DNA of 40,552 nucleotides, from contig JAITNF010000092.1 in NCBI GenBank assembly GCA_031290615.1, positions 1 to 40,552 on the forward strand. The letters are read 5' to 3'. The translations under genes and the position numbers were made by a program. The notes beneath the pieces are model-generated. The model was given only the letters and a program-made list of their open reading frames with translations. It searched no databases and was not told the origin of the DNA. Every line of letters begins with the position of its first letter. Position 1 is the stretch's first letter. This DNA comes from Desulfovibrio sp. (GTDB lineage Bacteria > Desulfobacterota > Desulfovibrionia > Desulfovibrionales > Desulfovibrionaceae). Below are positions 9,324 to 17,937 of this stretch, piece by piece.

Positions 9324-10007
9324 TTGATCCTGGGCAGAGAAGTCCAGGGAGCCATTGCCATTTTAGGATTTGTTGGACTCCATCCACTTGGAATAATTAA
9401 TGGAGTATGGCAGTATATAATTGAAGCGAAAGGCAGAAAACCCGTCAATATTGAACAACTTCCTGACGATAATGCTTATGTGGAAATAAAATTTGCTGAC
9501 GGCGAAACTATTAAGGCAGGGGGAAAAATTGTTGAGTTTGCAATGCGGGATGATATTCGAGTAAAAACTTCTGCTATTTTGTCTCCGCTAACCAAAGACG
9601 AATTTTCAACATTTAAGATTGTTGATGCCGAAGGCAAGACAAAAGAGCTTGCCAACCGTGAAATGCTCCCCTATTTTGCGGTGATAAACACAACAGACGA
9701 CAATAATTTTGAATTATCACCTATTGTCAATGAAAGACAGTGCTTTCTCCATGTATCAAGGCCAGTATTGGATGGCGACGGTAAATGGAGATTTTCAGAA
9801 GGGGAAAAGAAATTTGAAGCAGCCATCAAGGATGAAGAATTTCAGAAGCTGGTCAAAGACGGGATGTCAATTGGCAGTAAAGATATTCTGTGTGTTATAC
9901 TACGCGAAGAGCAAACTATCACAAAATCAAATGAAATTAAAACAGAGCGGGTAATCAAAAAAATATTAACACATAAGTACCTTGAACAACTTAAAATGAC
10001 AGAATAG
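9324..10007 (+). CDS. AT-rich accessory protein of unknown function, N-terminus probably truncated
   Basis: An open frame of 227 residues from a TTG at 9324; no good ribosome-binding site is seen. It shows a short hydrophobic helix (GAIAILGFVGLHPLGIINGV), then a soluble, strand-rich region with KGRKPVNIEQ, DDIRVKTSAILSPLTKDEF, KWRFSEGEKKFEAAIKDEEF and a basic tail. It is visibly more AT-rich than the core genes, suggesting acquisition. It resembles a family of proteins of unknown function that I recall with an extra N-terminal domain before the helix. Here that part is replaced by the IS5 stump, so the gene is probably truncated. No function is claimed. Confidence 0.6.
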   Translation: MILGREVQGAIAILGFVGLHPLGIINGVWQYIIEAKGRKPVNIEQLPDDNAYVEIKFADGETIKAGGKIVEFAMRDDIRVKTSAILSPLTKDEFSTFKIVDAEGKTKELANREMLPYFAVINTTDDNNFELSPIVNERQCFLHVSRPVLDGDGKWRFSEGEKKFEAAIKDEEFQKLVKDGMSIGSKDILCVILREEQTITKSNEIKTERVIKKILTHKYLEQLKMTE

Positions 10008-10059
10008 TTTCAGTTTGCAGTGCTTCCGAGCGTGACAAAAAAGAGGGTTTATGAAGGAG

Positions 10060-10150
10060 GAGTGAAAACACGCCTTCGGGAACTCTGGCGGCGAATTGAA
10101 AATTACTGTCCAACGGCGAACAGTATTTCAAGATTGAACCGCTCAGATAA
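10060..10150 (+). pseudogene. DUF4160 relic (C-terminus)
   Basis: The frame ending TAA at 10148-10150 reads LAAN, a stop, then KLLSNGEQYFKIEPLR. That matches the C-terminus of DUF4160 proteins (L-x-x-N-W-x-L-x-x-x-G-x-x-x-x-K-I-x-P-L), with the conserved Trp codon turned into TGA. The rest of the gene upstream is unrecognisable. It is immediately followed by a DUF2442 gene, its usual partner. Confidence 0.55.
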
Positions 10151-10162
10151 GGGGTAGGAACG

Positions 10163-10413
10163 ATGTTGCAACCTAAAATTGCCGATGTTGAGGCATTGTC
10201 CGATTACAACTTGAAACTATTCTATGTCAACGGCGAAAAAAACTTTTTGACGTGCAACCCTATATCTGCGGTGATTGGTTTGGACGGTTGCGGGATGCAT
10301 CATACTTCAAAACTGTGCATGTACTCCCTGACGGCTCAGGCATTGCATGGGCGGATGGACAAGATATAGCCCCGCATGAGCTGTATGAAGCAAGTAGGGA
10401 AGTCTTGTGGTAA
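10163..10413 (+). pseudogene. DUF2442 protein, single frameshift
   Basis: ATG at 10163 opens with MLQPKIADVEALSDYNLKLF and YVNGEK. After an A/T-rich stretch (about 10238-10250) the frame changes and continues FDVQPYICGDWFGRLRDASY, then IAWADGQDIAPHELYEASRE to TAA at 10411. Both halves are characteristic of DUF2442 (NGE, FDVxPY, WPNGxDIxPxELYE). DUF4160-DUF2442 pairs are small modules proposed to behave like toxin-antitoxin pairs; both members are broken here. Confidence 0.75.
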
Positions 10414-10430
10414 AGAACAGAACAAAGATT

Positions 10431-10473
10431 GCCGGGAGGCCAAGAATACATTCTTCATCTTGAACCTCCCGGC
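10431..10473 (+). terminator. Rho-independent-like terminator
   Basis: GCCGGGAGG (10431-10439) pairs perfectly with CCTCCCGGC (10465-10473) 18 bases after the DUF2442 stop, followed by the T-rich GTTTCCCTTT. The long loop and interrupted T tract make it moderate in strength. Confidence 0.5.
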
Positions 10474-10573
10474 GTTTCCCTTTAAGAGTAATTAAAAGGT
10501 CATGGGTTCAAGCGGATCCAGGACCGGAATGGGTCCACCACGGTGCTGGCTCTTTGTCCGGCGGCGTGTAACA

Positions 10574-10636
10574 TCACTCGGCGGCTACCGCTGGAGCGGA
10601 ATCTAAGAAGATAGCCAGCAACACCATGATGCTCAT
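10574..10636 (-). other. Possible tiny signal-peptide-like ORF
   Basis: ATG at 10636 encodes MSIMVLLAIFLDSAPAVAAE and a TGA. In the same frame after the stop it reads CYTPPDKEPAPWWTHSGPGS, a proline-rich stretch. This could be a secreted or lipoprotein-like small phage protein interrupted by a stop, or chance. It is on the same strand as, and downstream of, the repressor gene. Confidence 0.2.
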
Positions 10637-10648
10637 TTTTTTATCTGG

Positions 10649-10774
10649 CTATCCTCCGACGTGTGCTTTGTAGCAGAACCACATGCTCACCAGGAACAGC
10701 AAAATGGGTACTGCCAACAGCAGCTTTGCCCGCCCGCTTAAACCACAAATCTTTTCACAAAGTTTACAAGACAT
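10649..10774 (-). CDS. Small membrane protein, prophage-linked
   Basis: A 41-residue frame that starts MSCKLCEKICGLSGRAKLLL and continues with a hydrophobic segment (AVPILLFLVSMWFCY), forming one membrane helix after a Cys-rich cytoplasmic N-terminus. The ATG has a strong AAAGGAGGG ribosome-binding site. It lies about 80 bases downstream of the S24 repressor gene on the same strand, so it may be a lysogenically expressed small prophage protein. I do not recognise a family. Confidence 0.45.
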   Translation of the reverse strand: MSCKLCEKICGLSGRAKLLLAVPILLFLVSMWFCYKAHVGG

Positions 10775-10857
10775 TGTGCCCTCCTTTTTTTTACGTTCAG
10801 GCTATCACACTTATGACAACATGCAATGGCGATTTTCAAGGTGTTTTTATTAATTTT

Positions 10858-11601
10858 TTAGCTTTCCAAAAGATTAACCTTGTTTTTTGTGTCATGGGAA
10901 TATCTAATCTCCATAATGGAAGCGCGTTTAGCAATACAACGCACCAACTCCACCATCTGCCAGACCCATACCACTTTGCCGACAATGATTCCGTCATAAC
11001 CTTCATTTGGAATAGGCTGATCCGGGTAATTTTTATTTTCCGAGCGGAGTACGATTTTTCCGTCCTCACTCATCAAAACCCGCTTGACAACAAGCCCAAA
11101 CTGCGGACGACGCACCAGATAAATGTGCCCTTCCTCTAGCTCGCCAGCAACGGGCACGACACCGACAAAGGCCCCCTTGTTGACGACCGGCTCCATGGAA
11201 TCGCCGGTGACTTCGATAGCTCTGACGTTCTTCATGGAGTACTGGGGCATCACATAGATTATTCTTTCCGGCTCCCATGAAAATATATCAACTCCTGCTC
11301 CAGCTCCGGCCTGCTCATAGACCGGGATTGGCACCAAATATTCTCCGCCCACAATCTCTGTCGGGGAATTCGCACCAATGCGGCGAATAATAACGAGCTC
11401 TTCAAATTTTTTAACCAGGGAGTACCCCAAGACTTCCATGATTTTCATGGCATTTTCAAAAGAAACGCCCTGCTGGTTTTTTATCAGTTTATTTACAGAT
11501 GATTGCTGTATGCCCAGGCGCTTGGCAAATGCATTTTCAGATTCACCTGTTTTCTTGAGATATTCACCTAATTTTTCGCCGATTTTTCTGGAGGTAATCA
11601 T
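10858..11601 (-). CDS. Phage-type S24/LexA-like repressor
   Basis: A 247-residue two-domain repressor. N-terminal helix-turn-helix of XRE type (residues about 3-60, ENAFAKRLGIQQSSVNKLIK), a linker containing EQAGAGAGVD with Ala-Gly candidates for self-cleavage, and a C-terminal S24 peptidase domain with the nucleophile Ser in EVTGDSMEPVV and the general-base Lys in GLVVKRV. It would bind prophage operators and be inactivated by RecA-stimulated autocleavage. I chose the ATG at 11601, preceded by AGGGGA; the frame stays open to an ATG at 11640. A palindrome TATGT-N6-ACATA lies at 11626-11641 and could be an operator. Intact, unlike the other prophage genes. Confidence 0.85.
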   Translation of the reverse strand: MITSRKIGEKLGEYLKKTGESENAFAKRLGIQQSSVNKLIKNQQGVSFENAMKIMEVLGYSLVKKFEELVIIRRIGANSPTEIVGGEYLVPIPVYEQAGAGAGVDIFSWEPERIIYVMPQYSMKNVRAIEVTGDSMEPVVNKGAFVGVVPVAGELEEGHIYLVRRPQFGLVVKRVLMSEDGKIVLRSENKNYPDQPIPNEGYDGIIVGKVVWVWQMVELVRCIAKRASIMEIRYSHDTKNKVNLLES

Positions 11602-11700
11602 ACCCATTCCCCTAACTGATTCTATTATGTCCATAAACATAGATAAATTTCGGCTGGATTTTACCTATAAACTTGCCAAAAAAACAGGTCACTAAATTCG

Positions 11701-11946
11701 GTGGCCAAAGAATACGGGCTTGAACAAACAAGTCTGTCTCGTTTTCTTCGCCGTAATAGGGGATTGAGCGGCGCGTATATTCTCGCACTTTTCCCGTTTG
11801 TCTATGACGACGAGTGGAATACCAGTGTATTCATATTCACACGGGGCAAGCTCATCGGCCTGCTGAAGAAAGCGAAGAGGAAAAGAAACGCATCTACAGT
11901 TCTTCATAAAATTCAGAGAACTATTCCAAATGGAGGAATCGTATGA
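11701..11946 (+). pseudogene. Cro-like helix-turn-helix relic
   Basis: Divergent from the repressor. A GTG at 11701 opens VAKEYGLEQTSLSRFLRRNR then GLSGAYILALFPFVYDDEW. The first part is a recognisable helix-turn-helix. The tail (to 11946) is basic and does not look like a continuation of the domain, and upstream the frame is interrupted just before a run of seven A. Position and domain suggest a Cro/CII-type regulator, truncated at both ends. Confidence 0.45.
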
Positions 11947-12278
11947 ATGACAAGACCAGGGATATCCTGTTCGACACGGTGCACAAGGAGTGATTCGGGA
12001 TTACGATCAAGGAGCACAGGAAGCTCAAGCGGCTGGCCAATGATGAATATTTGCTTGATTACATGACTGAAACCGAACTTTTGTTAAGCCAGCTTGCGGA
12101 CCATGCGGTGCAAGTAATTTCGCAGAAGCGCAAGGCCACCGGCTTTGAGCAGCTTCTGCGGGCAAGTGCTCAGGGCGGCAAAGTTGCGGGCTCTGCCAGA
12201 CAACTATTGGAAATTTACACTGAAGATGACGTTGTTACGGGCAGGAGCAAGCTGCCGGTAATCGGGAGGCCAAGCTGA
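11943..12278 (+). pseudogene. DinD/BRO-family fragment with an in-frame stop
   Basis: ATG at 11943, with GGAGG upstream, opens MNDKTRDILFDTVHKE, then TGA at 11991-11993, then in the same frame FGITIKEHRKLKRL, DYMTETELLLSQLADHAVQV and TGFEQLLRASAQGGKVAG to TAA-type stop at 12278. The segments H-M-T-x-x-E-L-x-x-x-x-L and the G-G-x-x-A-G-x-A-R-x-x-L-E pattern are the C-terminal half of DinD/BRO-type phage proteins. The N-terminal BRO domain is missing and one stop interrupts the rest. Confidence 0.6.
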
Positions 12279-12382
12279 TGAGGATGAAGCAGAAAGAGAC
12301 GAAGTATTGTGTGCAGCAGTTGAAGGAGATCGGAGAACGAGTGTTCTGATGCGATCGTGAACGGCCGGGTGACCCTAGAAAC

Positions 12383-12729
12383 GTGCCAAATCGGCTGTTC
12401 GCATGGTTGGCCTTGCAGACTCAGGCCACGTTACCACCGCTTACTCCACCATGGGAACCGGAATCGTCCGCCCTGGAAGTCGAGCTCCGGCGGGAGCCGT
12501 CTCCTTCTGCGCCCAAAAGTCTACCCGGGAAAAAGAGTGGTCTTGAAAAAATATCTGTTGCCGTGCCGCCGGAACTTAAAGCACGTTTCCGGGCGCTGTC
12601 GAAAGGCGAGATGGGCTCAATGGACAGGACAGGCATCTGATTTTGCGGGCATTGGAACTTATGGTGGAACTGGAGGCCGTGCGATGGCCTTCACTATCAG
12701 TGGAACAACTAGAGACCATAGGCGGTTAA
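12383..12729 (+). pseudogene. Small phage/plasmid-type protein, frameshifted
   Basis: ATG at 12383 opens a Pro-rich N-terminus followed by KISVAVPPELKARFRALSKG. Near 12620 the frame changes and continues DRHLILRALELMVELEAVRW to TAA at 12727. The joined segment looks like a ribbon-helix-helix-type domain (strand K-I-S-V-A-V followed by two helices), but that is inference. It overlaps almost directly with the next gene (4 bases apart). Confidence 0.45.
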
Positions 12730-12733
12730 CGTA

Positions 12734-13505
12734 ATGAGCTTTGATGCAATATGCGCTGTGTGGGATCAAAAAGATTTGACTACAGCACAAAAGATAATCC
12801 TGTTTTCAATAGGTTACAGGGCAAATAAAAATAATACCTGCTGGCCGTCCATAAATCGCATTATGGCAGATACGTCAATCGGTGACCGCCACACCGTAAT
12901 AAACGCGATCAAGACTTTGACTGAAAAAGGGTACATTGAAGTCGTAAAAGCAGAAGGAAGGTCAAATAGATATATTAACCAGTGCCAAAAGTACTACCAG
13001 TGTTGAATCCAGCACTACACCAGTGTTGAATTCAACACCCGAACAAGTAAGAAGAATAAGTAAAGAACAAGTCAAAGAATATTATAGTCGGTGCGTCGGG
13101 GGAAACCCCGATGCCCCGATCGCAGCTAGGCCTCCTGAAGAGTCGATTTACGAACTCCCATTACGCTCAAAGCCAGACAAGCCGAAAGCCTACCCTGTTA
13201 CCAGGAAAATTTTCGACTGCTGGCGAGATGCATACCAACTCGTTGATTGCCCAGCTGAACTATCGCGCATCAAAGCGTGGCTTGAGAGCAATGCTGCCCG
13301 GCGTCCGGCAAGGGATATGCCCCGGTTCGTCAACACGTGGCTGGCCCGGGCGCAAGACAATGCGGTGACTAAAGCGTCCAGGTCTCCCCCGTTCAAGACC
13401 ACAAACCCCACGGAACTAAACCGGCAAAATTTCGACAAGGTCAGGCAAATAATCAGGCAGCGAGGAGCTCCCGCACACGAGGCAAAAAATGCAATCTTCG
13501 GATGA
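12734..13505 (+). pseudogene. Phage replication-type HTH protein, frameshifted
   Basis: ATG at 12734 opens MSFDAICAVWDQKDLTTAQK, then CWPSINRIMADTSIGDRHTV and IKTLTEKGYIEVVKAEGRSN. This is the winged-helix domain (HTH_36-like) found at the N-terminus of phage and plasmid replication proteins. After about 12985 the frame changes by one base and continues through a TTSVESSTTPVLNSTPEQ repeat-like linker to a C-terminal domain (KIFDCWRDAYQLVDCPAELS, FVNTWLARAQDN) ending at 13505. A single indel splits an otherwise complete ~255-residue gene. Confidence 0.6.
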
Positions 13506-13530
13506 AATCAAGATAAACGCAATTTAGGCA

Positions 13531-13728
13531 ATGGCAGAAAACTTCGGTAAAATGCCAAGCCCGGAATTGATCCTCACATGGCTGAAACTGCTGCAGCTGC
13601 AACATCAAACCCTTGATACTGGCCTATTTCGCGCTGCTGGGCTGTCCCTTTCAATGCGGGATCGTCGCATGGCGTCCCATCTGCCAGACCCCGCGCCGGC
13701 TCAAAGCCAGCTAAAACCCGACCGATAA
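13531..13728 (+). CDS. Hypothetical prophage-region ORF
   Basis: 65 residues from MAENFGKMPSPELILTWLKL. The first half is helix-forming; the end is basic and Pro-rich and may be frame-damaged. It follows the replication-type relic by 25 bases on the same strand. I do not recognise it, and it may be a gene fragment. Confidence 0.3.
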   Translation: MAENFGKMPSPELILTWLKLLQLQHQTLDTGLFRAAGLSLSMRDRRMASHLPDPAPAQSQLKPDR

Positions 13729-13854
13729 CGTAGCTACAAAAAAATGCGAAAAAATTCTAGACACTATAGCCAATTTTTAGCCTCCCAGCTAGTCATGACT
13801 CTTTTTAAAACACATTCTTAAAAGAACATTCTCAATAACTTTAATAAATTCTGT

Positions 13855-13883
13855 TTGCCCTTCCTGCCCGACTACCGTATTCT
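13855..13883 (+). promoter_or_regulatory. Candidate promoter for the epimerase gene
   Basis: TTGCCC (13855-13860) and TATTCT (13878-13883) are 17 bases apart, ending 24 bases before the epimerase ATG. The match to sigma-70 is moderate. The AT-rich stretch upstream (13740-13850) could act as an UP element. Confidence 0.4.
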
Positions 13884-13907
13884 GGCGCGATACAAGGAGT
13901 CTCTCGC

Positions 13908-14924
13908 ATGCATGTTCTCGTGACCGGAGCCGCCGGGTTCATCGGGTTTCACTGCGCCATGCGGCTTTTGGCCGAAGGGCACACTGTTGTCGGGCTGGAC
14001 AACCTGAATGACTATTACGACGTGAATCTGAAAAAAAAACGTATTGCCGAAATTGAGGCCGAGCCGGGCTTTCGCGAACGCTTTCGTTTTGCGCTGCAGG
14101 ATATCACGGACGACCAAACCCTGCGCGACCTCTTTTCCCGCGAAAACTTCTCCCATGTCGTCAATCTGGCAGCGCAGGCTGGCGTGCGCTACAGCCTGCA
14201 AAACCCGTCATCCTACGTCTCCTCCAACCTGACGGGCTTTGCCAATGTGCTGGAATGCTGCCGCAACAGCCAAATTCGGCACCTCGTCTTCGCGTCCTCC
14301 AGTTCCGTCTACGGCCTGAACACGACACGCCCATACTCCACGCAGCACAACGTGGATCATCCGACCAGCCTCTACGCCGCCACCAAAAAGAGCAATGAAC
14401 TCATGGCCCACGCCTACAGCCATCTTTTCCACATTCCCTGCACGGGCGTGCGTTTTTTCACTGTATACGGCCCCTGGGGCCGGCCGGACATGGTCCCATA
14501 CCTCTTTGCCTCGGCCATTCTCAAGGGTGAATCCATCAAGGTATTCAACCGGGGCCGCATACAACGCGATTTCACCTATATCGACGACGCCGTGGACGGT
14601 CTAGTGCGCCTTTTGCCCGTCATCCCGGAGTCGTCCCCCGATTTTGACCCGGCCACGCCCAGCCCGTCCTCAAGCTCCGCGCCTTGGCGCATCTATAATA
14701 TCGGCAACAGCGAAGCTGTGGAACTGAACGAATTTATCACCCTACTGGAAGGGGCTTTAGGCAGGAAAGCCCAAAAGGAGCTCCTGCCCATGCAGCCGGG
14801 CGACGTGGAAGCCACCTTCGCGGACATTCAGGATATATACCACGTCACCGGCTTTGCCCCTCAAACTCCTCTGACAGAAGGGATTGCCCGCTTAGCCGCT
14901 TGGTACAAGGAATACTACGCGTGA
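13908..14924 (+). CDS. NAD-dependent sugar-nucleotide epimerase (UDP-glucuronate 4-epimerase type)
   Basis: An extended short-chain dehydrogenase/reductase of 338 residues. It has the Rossmann NAD motif GAAGFIG at residues 7-13, DNLNDYYDVNLKKKR typical of the UDP-glucuronate epimerase group, the catalytic Ser region FASSSSVYG, and the Tyr/Lys pair in SLYAATKKSNE followed by GVRFFTVYGPWGRPDM. It interconverts UDP-glucuronate and UDP-galacturonate or a close analogue for surface polysaccharide. AAGGAG precedes the ATG. Its TGA overlaps the GTG of the next gene (GTGA), so the two are cotranslated. Intact; exact substrate unproved. Confidence 0.88.
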   Translation: MHVLVTGAAGFIGFHCAMRLLAEGHTVVGLDNLNDYYDVNLKKKRIAEIEAEPGFRERFRFALQDITDDQTLRDLFSRENFSHVVNLAAQAGVRYSLQNPSSYVSSNLTGFANVLECCRNSQIRHLVFASSSSVYGLNTTRPYSTQHNVDHPTSLYAATKKSNELMAHAYSHLFHIPCTGVRFFTVYGPWGRPDMVPYLFASAILKGESIKVFNRGRIQRDFTYIDDAVDGLVRLLPVIPESSPDFDPATPSPSSSSAPWRIYNIGNSEAVELNEFITLLEGALGRKAQKELLPMQPGDVEATFADIQDIYHVTGFAPQTPLTEGIARLAAWYKEYYA

Positions 14925-17035
14925 CAGATTTTCTCTCCAGAACTCCGCCAGAAATCCTGGCACCGGCAGGCGATACGGAATCCTTTCTGGCCGCCCTAGC
15001 TGCCGGAGCCGACGCCGTCTACTTGGGGCTCAAACATTTTTCAGCCCGTATGCAGGCGGAAAACTTCGACCTGACTGAGCTTTCCAGCCTGACGGACTTG
15101 GCCCACGAGCGCGGTCGCCGCGTCTATGTGGCCATAAACACTCTCATCAAGCCGGGTGAGACCATCGACGCCTTCCGCCTTGCCGTGCGTCTGGCGCGCC
15201 AAGTAAATCCCGACGGCTTCATAGTGCAGGACTTGTCCATGCTTGATCTCGCCCGTCAGGCTGGTTTTGAAAATGGACTTTTCCTTTCCACCCTAGCCAA
15301 CGCCACCCACCAGGGCGCGCTGCAAACCGCTCGCAGCCTCGGTGCTAGCAGAGTAATTCTGCCGCGAGAACTCTCCATTGACGAAATCCGCATCATGGAC
15401 GCCGCCTGTCCCGACGGCCTGGATCTGGAGTGCTTTGTGCACGGGGCCTTGTGTTATTGCGTTTCCGGCCGGTGTTGGTGGTCCAGCTATATGGGCGGCA
15501 AGAGCGGCCTACGCGGGCGTTGTGTGCAGCCATGCCGCCGCGTCTACCGACAAAACGGCACGCGTCGCCCCCAGCACGGTCGCAGGGCGGAAAGGACGCA
15601 GGGCGGCAATACCGAGACGTCGTTCAAAAAGCTCGCTCGCTCGCGCAGGGAAGGACGCTTTTTCTCTTGCCTTGATCTTTCGCTGGACGTGCTGGCCAAA
15701 ACCCTTCTCTCCATACCGCATCTCGTTTCCTGGAAAATAGAAGGCCGCAAAAAAGGCCCACACTACGTCTATCATGTGGTGACGGCATACCGCCTGCTGC
15801 GCGACAATCCCGGGGATGCCAAAGCGCGCAAAATGGCGCGGGAACTTCTGGACATGGCCTTGGGTCGCCCGTTTACGCATGCCCGGTTTTTGCCAGTCAA
15901 GACAAATGTGCCCACGGATCCCGGAGGACAGACATCTTCCGGCCTGCTTGCAGGCAAAACCCGCATTGAGGACGACGGTCGCGTAATTCTCAAGCCGCAT
16001 TTTGACCTTTTGCCAAGAGATTACCTGCGGATCGGCGTTGAGGATGAGAGCTGGCATGCCACGCTACCAGTCACGCGTCGCGTGCCCAAAGCGGGAACCC
16101 TGCTTCTCAAACTGCCTAAACACAAAACTCCTAAAAACGGTACTTCTGTTTTTCTAATAGACCGGCGGGAGCAGGAATTGACGCAGGCTCTTAACCTCTG
16201 GCTAGCTGACCTAAGCCGTTTGCCCGGCCGCCACGCTCTGCCCGTTACGGCACTGCCCGTGCTTCCCTATCCGATTAGGGGAACCAATCCCCGCCCACGA
16301 ATACCGGACATGCGTCTCAGGACCACTGTGCCGCACGGAAAGGAAACTCGCCCCAATCGTCGCCTGATGACGGCCCTCTGGCTTTCCCTGCGTAGCGCCG
16401 CCCTTTCCCGCACAGTAGTGCCGCGCATTGTGTGGTGGCTGCCACCGGTGGTCTGGCCGGAGGAAGAAGCGGCCCTACAACGTCTTGTCGCGCAACTACG
16501 CCGTGACGGAGCACGATTTTTTGTGTGTAATGCCCCTTGGCAACGGGCTTTTTTCCCCGACACGGACAACCCAAACAGCGAGAACGGGGACGAGAATCTG
16601 GAACTGCTGGCCGGTCCATTTTGCAATACGGCCAATGCGCTGGCCATCGGCGTGCTCAAAAATCTGGGCTTTGCCGCAGCTTTTGTAAGCCCGGAGCTTC
16701 CGAAGGAAGACTTGCTAGCTCTGCCAGGTTCAAGTCCGTTGCCTCTGGGGATTGTTCTCAGCGGCTTCTGGCCTGTTGGCATAAGCCGCTTTGGTCTTCT
16801 GGGCGTCAAGCCGGATATCCCTTTTGCAAGTCCAAAGGGTGAAACTTTTTGGGTCAGACGCTACGGCGGCAATATCTGGCTGTATCCCAGCTGGTCGCTG
16901 GATCTCACGGAAAAACGCGCCGAGCTGGTAGCCGCCGGCTACAATTTTTTTGTCCATGTGGAGGAATATCCGCCCGATGGCCTACCGCGGGCACGCCGCC
17001 AAGGTCTCTTCAACTACGAAGGCACGCTATTATAA
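14921..17035 (+). CDS. Peptidase U32 family protein
   Basis: 704 residues, a long member of the U32 family. The N-terminal TIM-barrel-like part starts PPEILAPAGDTESFLAALAA, with GADAVYLGLKHFSARM. Around residues 170-205 is the Cys signature (ECFVHGALCYCVSGRCWWSS, then GLRGRCVQPCRR) that binds [4Fe-4S] in characterised members. Such members include RlhA (23S rRNA hydroxylation) and UbiU/V (anaerobic hydroxylation); despite the name, most are not proteases. KIEGRKKGPHYVYHVVTAYR follows, then a C-terminal half specific to long members. The GTG at 14921 was chosen because it overlaps the epimerase stop; an in-frame TTG lies seven codons earlier. Intact. Confidence 0.85.
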   Translation: MTDFLSRTPPEILAPAGDTESFLAALAAGADAVYLGLKHFSARMQAENFDLTELSSLTDLAHERGRRVYVAINTLIKPGETIDAFRLAVRLARQVNPDGFIVQDLSMLDLARQAGFENGLFLSTLANATHQGALQTARSLGASRVILPRELSIDEIRIMDAACPDGLDLECFVHGALCYCVSGRCWWSSYMGGKSGLRGRCVQPCRRVYRQNGTRRPQHGRRAERTQGGNTETSFKKLARSRREGRFFSCLDLSLDVLAKTLLSIPHLVSWKIEGRKKGPHYVYHVVTAYRLLRDNPGDAKARKMARELLDMALGRPFTHARFLPVKTNVPTDPGGQTSSGLLAGKTRIEDDGRVILKPHFDLLPRDYLRIGVEDESWHATLPVTRRVPKAGTLLLKLPKHKTPKNGTSVFLIDRREQELTQALNLWLADLSRLPGRHALPVTALPVLPYPIRGTNPRPRIPDMRLRTTVPHGKETRPNRRLMTALWLSLRSAALSRTVVPRIVWWLPPVVWPEEEAALQRLVAQLRRDGARFFVCNAPWQRAFFPDTDNPNSENGDENLELLAGPFCNTANALAIGVLKNLGFAAAFVSPELPKEDLLALPGSSPLPLGIVLSGFWPVGISRFGLLGVKPDIPFASPKGETFWVRRYGGNIWLYPSWSLDLTEKRAELVAAGYNFFVHVEEYPPDGLPRARRQGLFNYEGTLL

Positions 17036-17057
17036 CAGGACATGGGGGAGACCCTGG

Positions 17058-17260
17058 TTATTCTTCAAGCCCAGAATCGTCTTCAAGCGCCCTGTAACCG
17101 CGCACCGTAAGATAGTGCACGCCTTTCTCCTCTTATGAAGACTGACATCGTTATCTAGGTCCAACTCCCGCGCCACGCGGAATAATACAGTATTCAACTT
17201 CGTCCTGCACTGCGGAACCGTAACAATATAGCCTTTGACGATTATCGAACTTTTGCTCAT
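17058..17260 (-). pseudogene. Small hypothetical gene, frame-damaged
   Basis: ATG at 17260 opens MSKSSIIVKGYIVTVPQ. A coherent-looking product needs two or three frame changes (QDEVEYCIIPRGAG, DLDNDVSLHKRRK, GVHYLTVRGYRALEDDSGLE) and ends with TAA at 17060-17058. It converges on the U32 gene. I do not recognise the family. Confidence 0.35.
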
Positions 17261-17419
17261 TGCGCTATCTTTGCCCTTTTGGTCGATTTTTTCAGGACGA
17301 TAGCCTCTTCTTTTTCACTTTGAAAGATATTCGTGGCTGTTCCGCAGAGCTGACGCATCTAAATCAGCAACTATTCATTTGAAATATACGACAACAGGCT
17401 TTGGAATCTGGAAACGTTC

Positions 17420-17925
17420 GCTATTCCAAAAATTCGATATACTCGCCTTGCCGAGCTAATTTAATGAACTTAAGCTCGAGTGATACCATTAATGCACGCT
17501 TTGTCCCACAGATCGTCTGCAGACATTGGAAAGAGATGCTTGTGCGGCTACTCAGCATGGTCAGGTTGCACATCCAGCATATCAAATTCTGGCCGTAGCT
17601 TGGCTCCTTCTGTATTTGGGGTCAGTTTGAATTTACCCAGTCTTGGTTCGAAGGTTAAGGCTGCATTCGCAACCAGTAAATGGCGCCGGACTCGCTGGCC
17701 TGTATGGGTTTGCCAAGTCAAAAGGCCAAAGCAGAATACCAGTTTATATTGCTCACCGAAGCGAATCTGTTCTTGCCGGATGACAAAAACCGGATGGCAA
17801 AAAGTTGAAAGTAAACTTTGTGAACACTAATCTGTTTTGTGCGTAGCGCCGTCAGTTGAAGAAAATAATCAACTAATCTGGTAGATTTTAAGTCACAGCT
17901 TTGTGTTATAGTGTCATTCTAATTT
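17420..17925 (-). pseudogene. Relic of a large accessory gene (possibly helicase-like)
   Basis: On the minus strand, TRLVDYFLQLTALRTKQI (about 17905-17845) is followed, after an apparent internal deletion and frameshift, by IRFGEQYKLVFCFGLLTWQT, HTGQRVRRHLLVANAALTFE and GAKLRPEFDMLDVQ, then a stop at 17548 and DLWDKACINGI in another frame. The segments are clearly protein-like and in a consistent order. They recall the N-terminal region of large AAA-domain, Upf1-like helicases of the accessory genome, but I cannot confirm this. Several frameshifts and stops; dead. Confidence 0.4.
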
Positions 17926-17937
17926 GTTAGGATAATT

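Noticed and set aside
17480..17830. A 116-codon plus-strand frame
   Set aside because: The minus strand in the same place carries better protein sense (the helicase-like relic).
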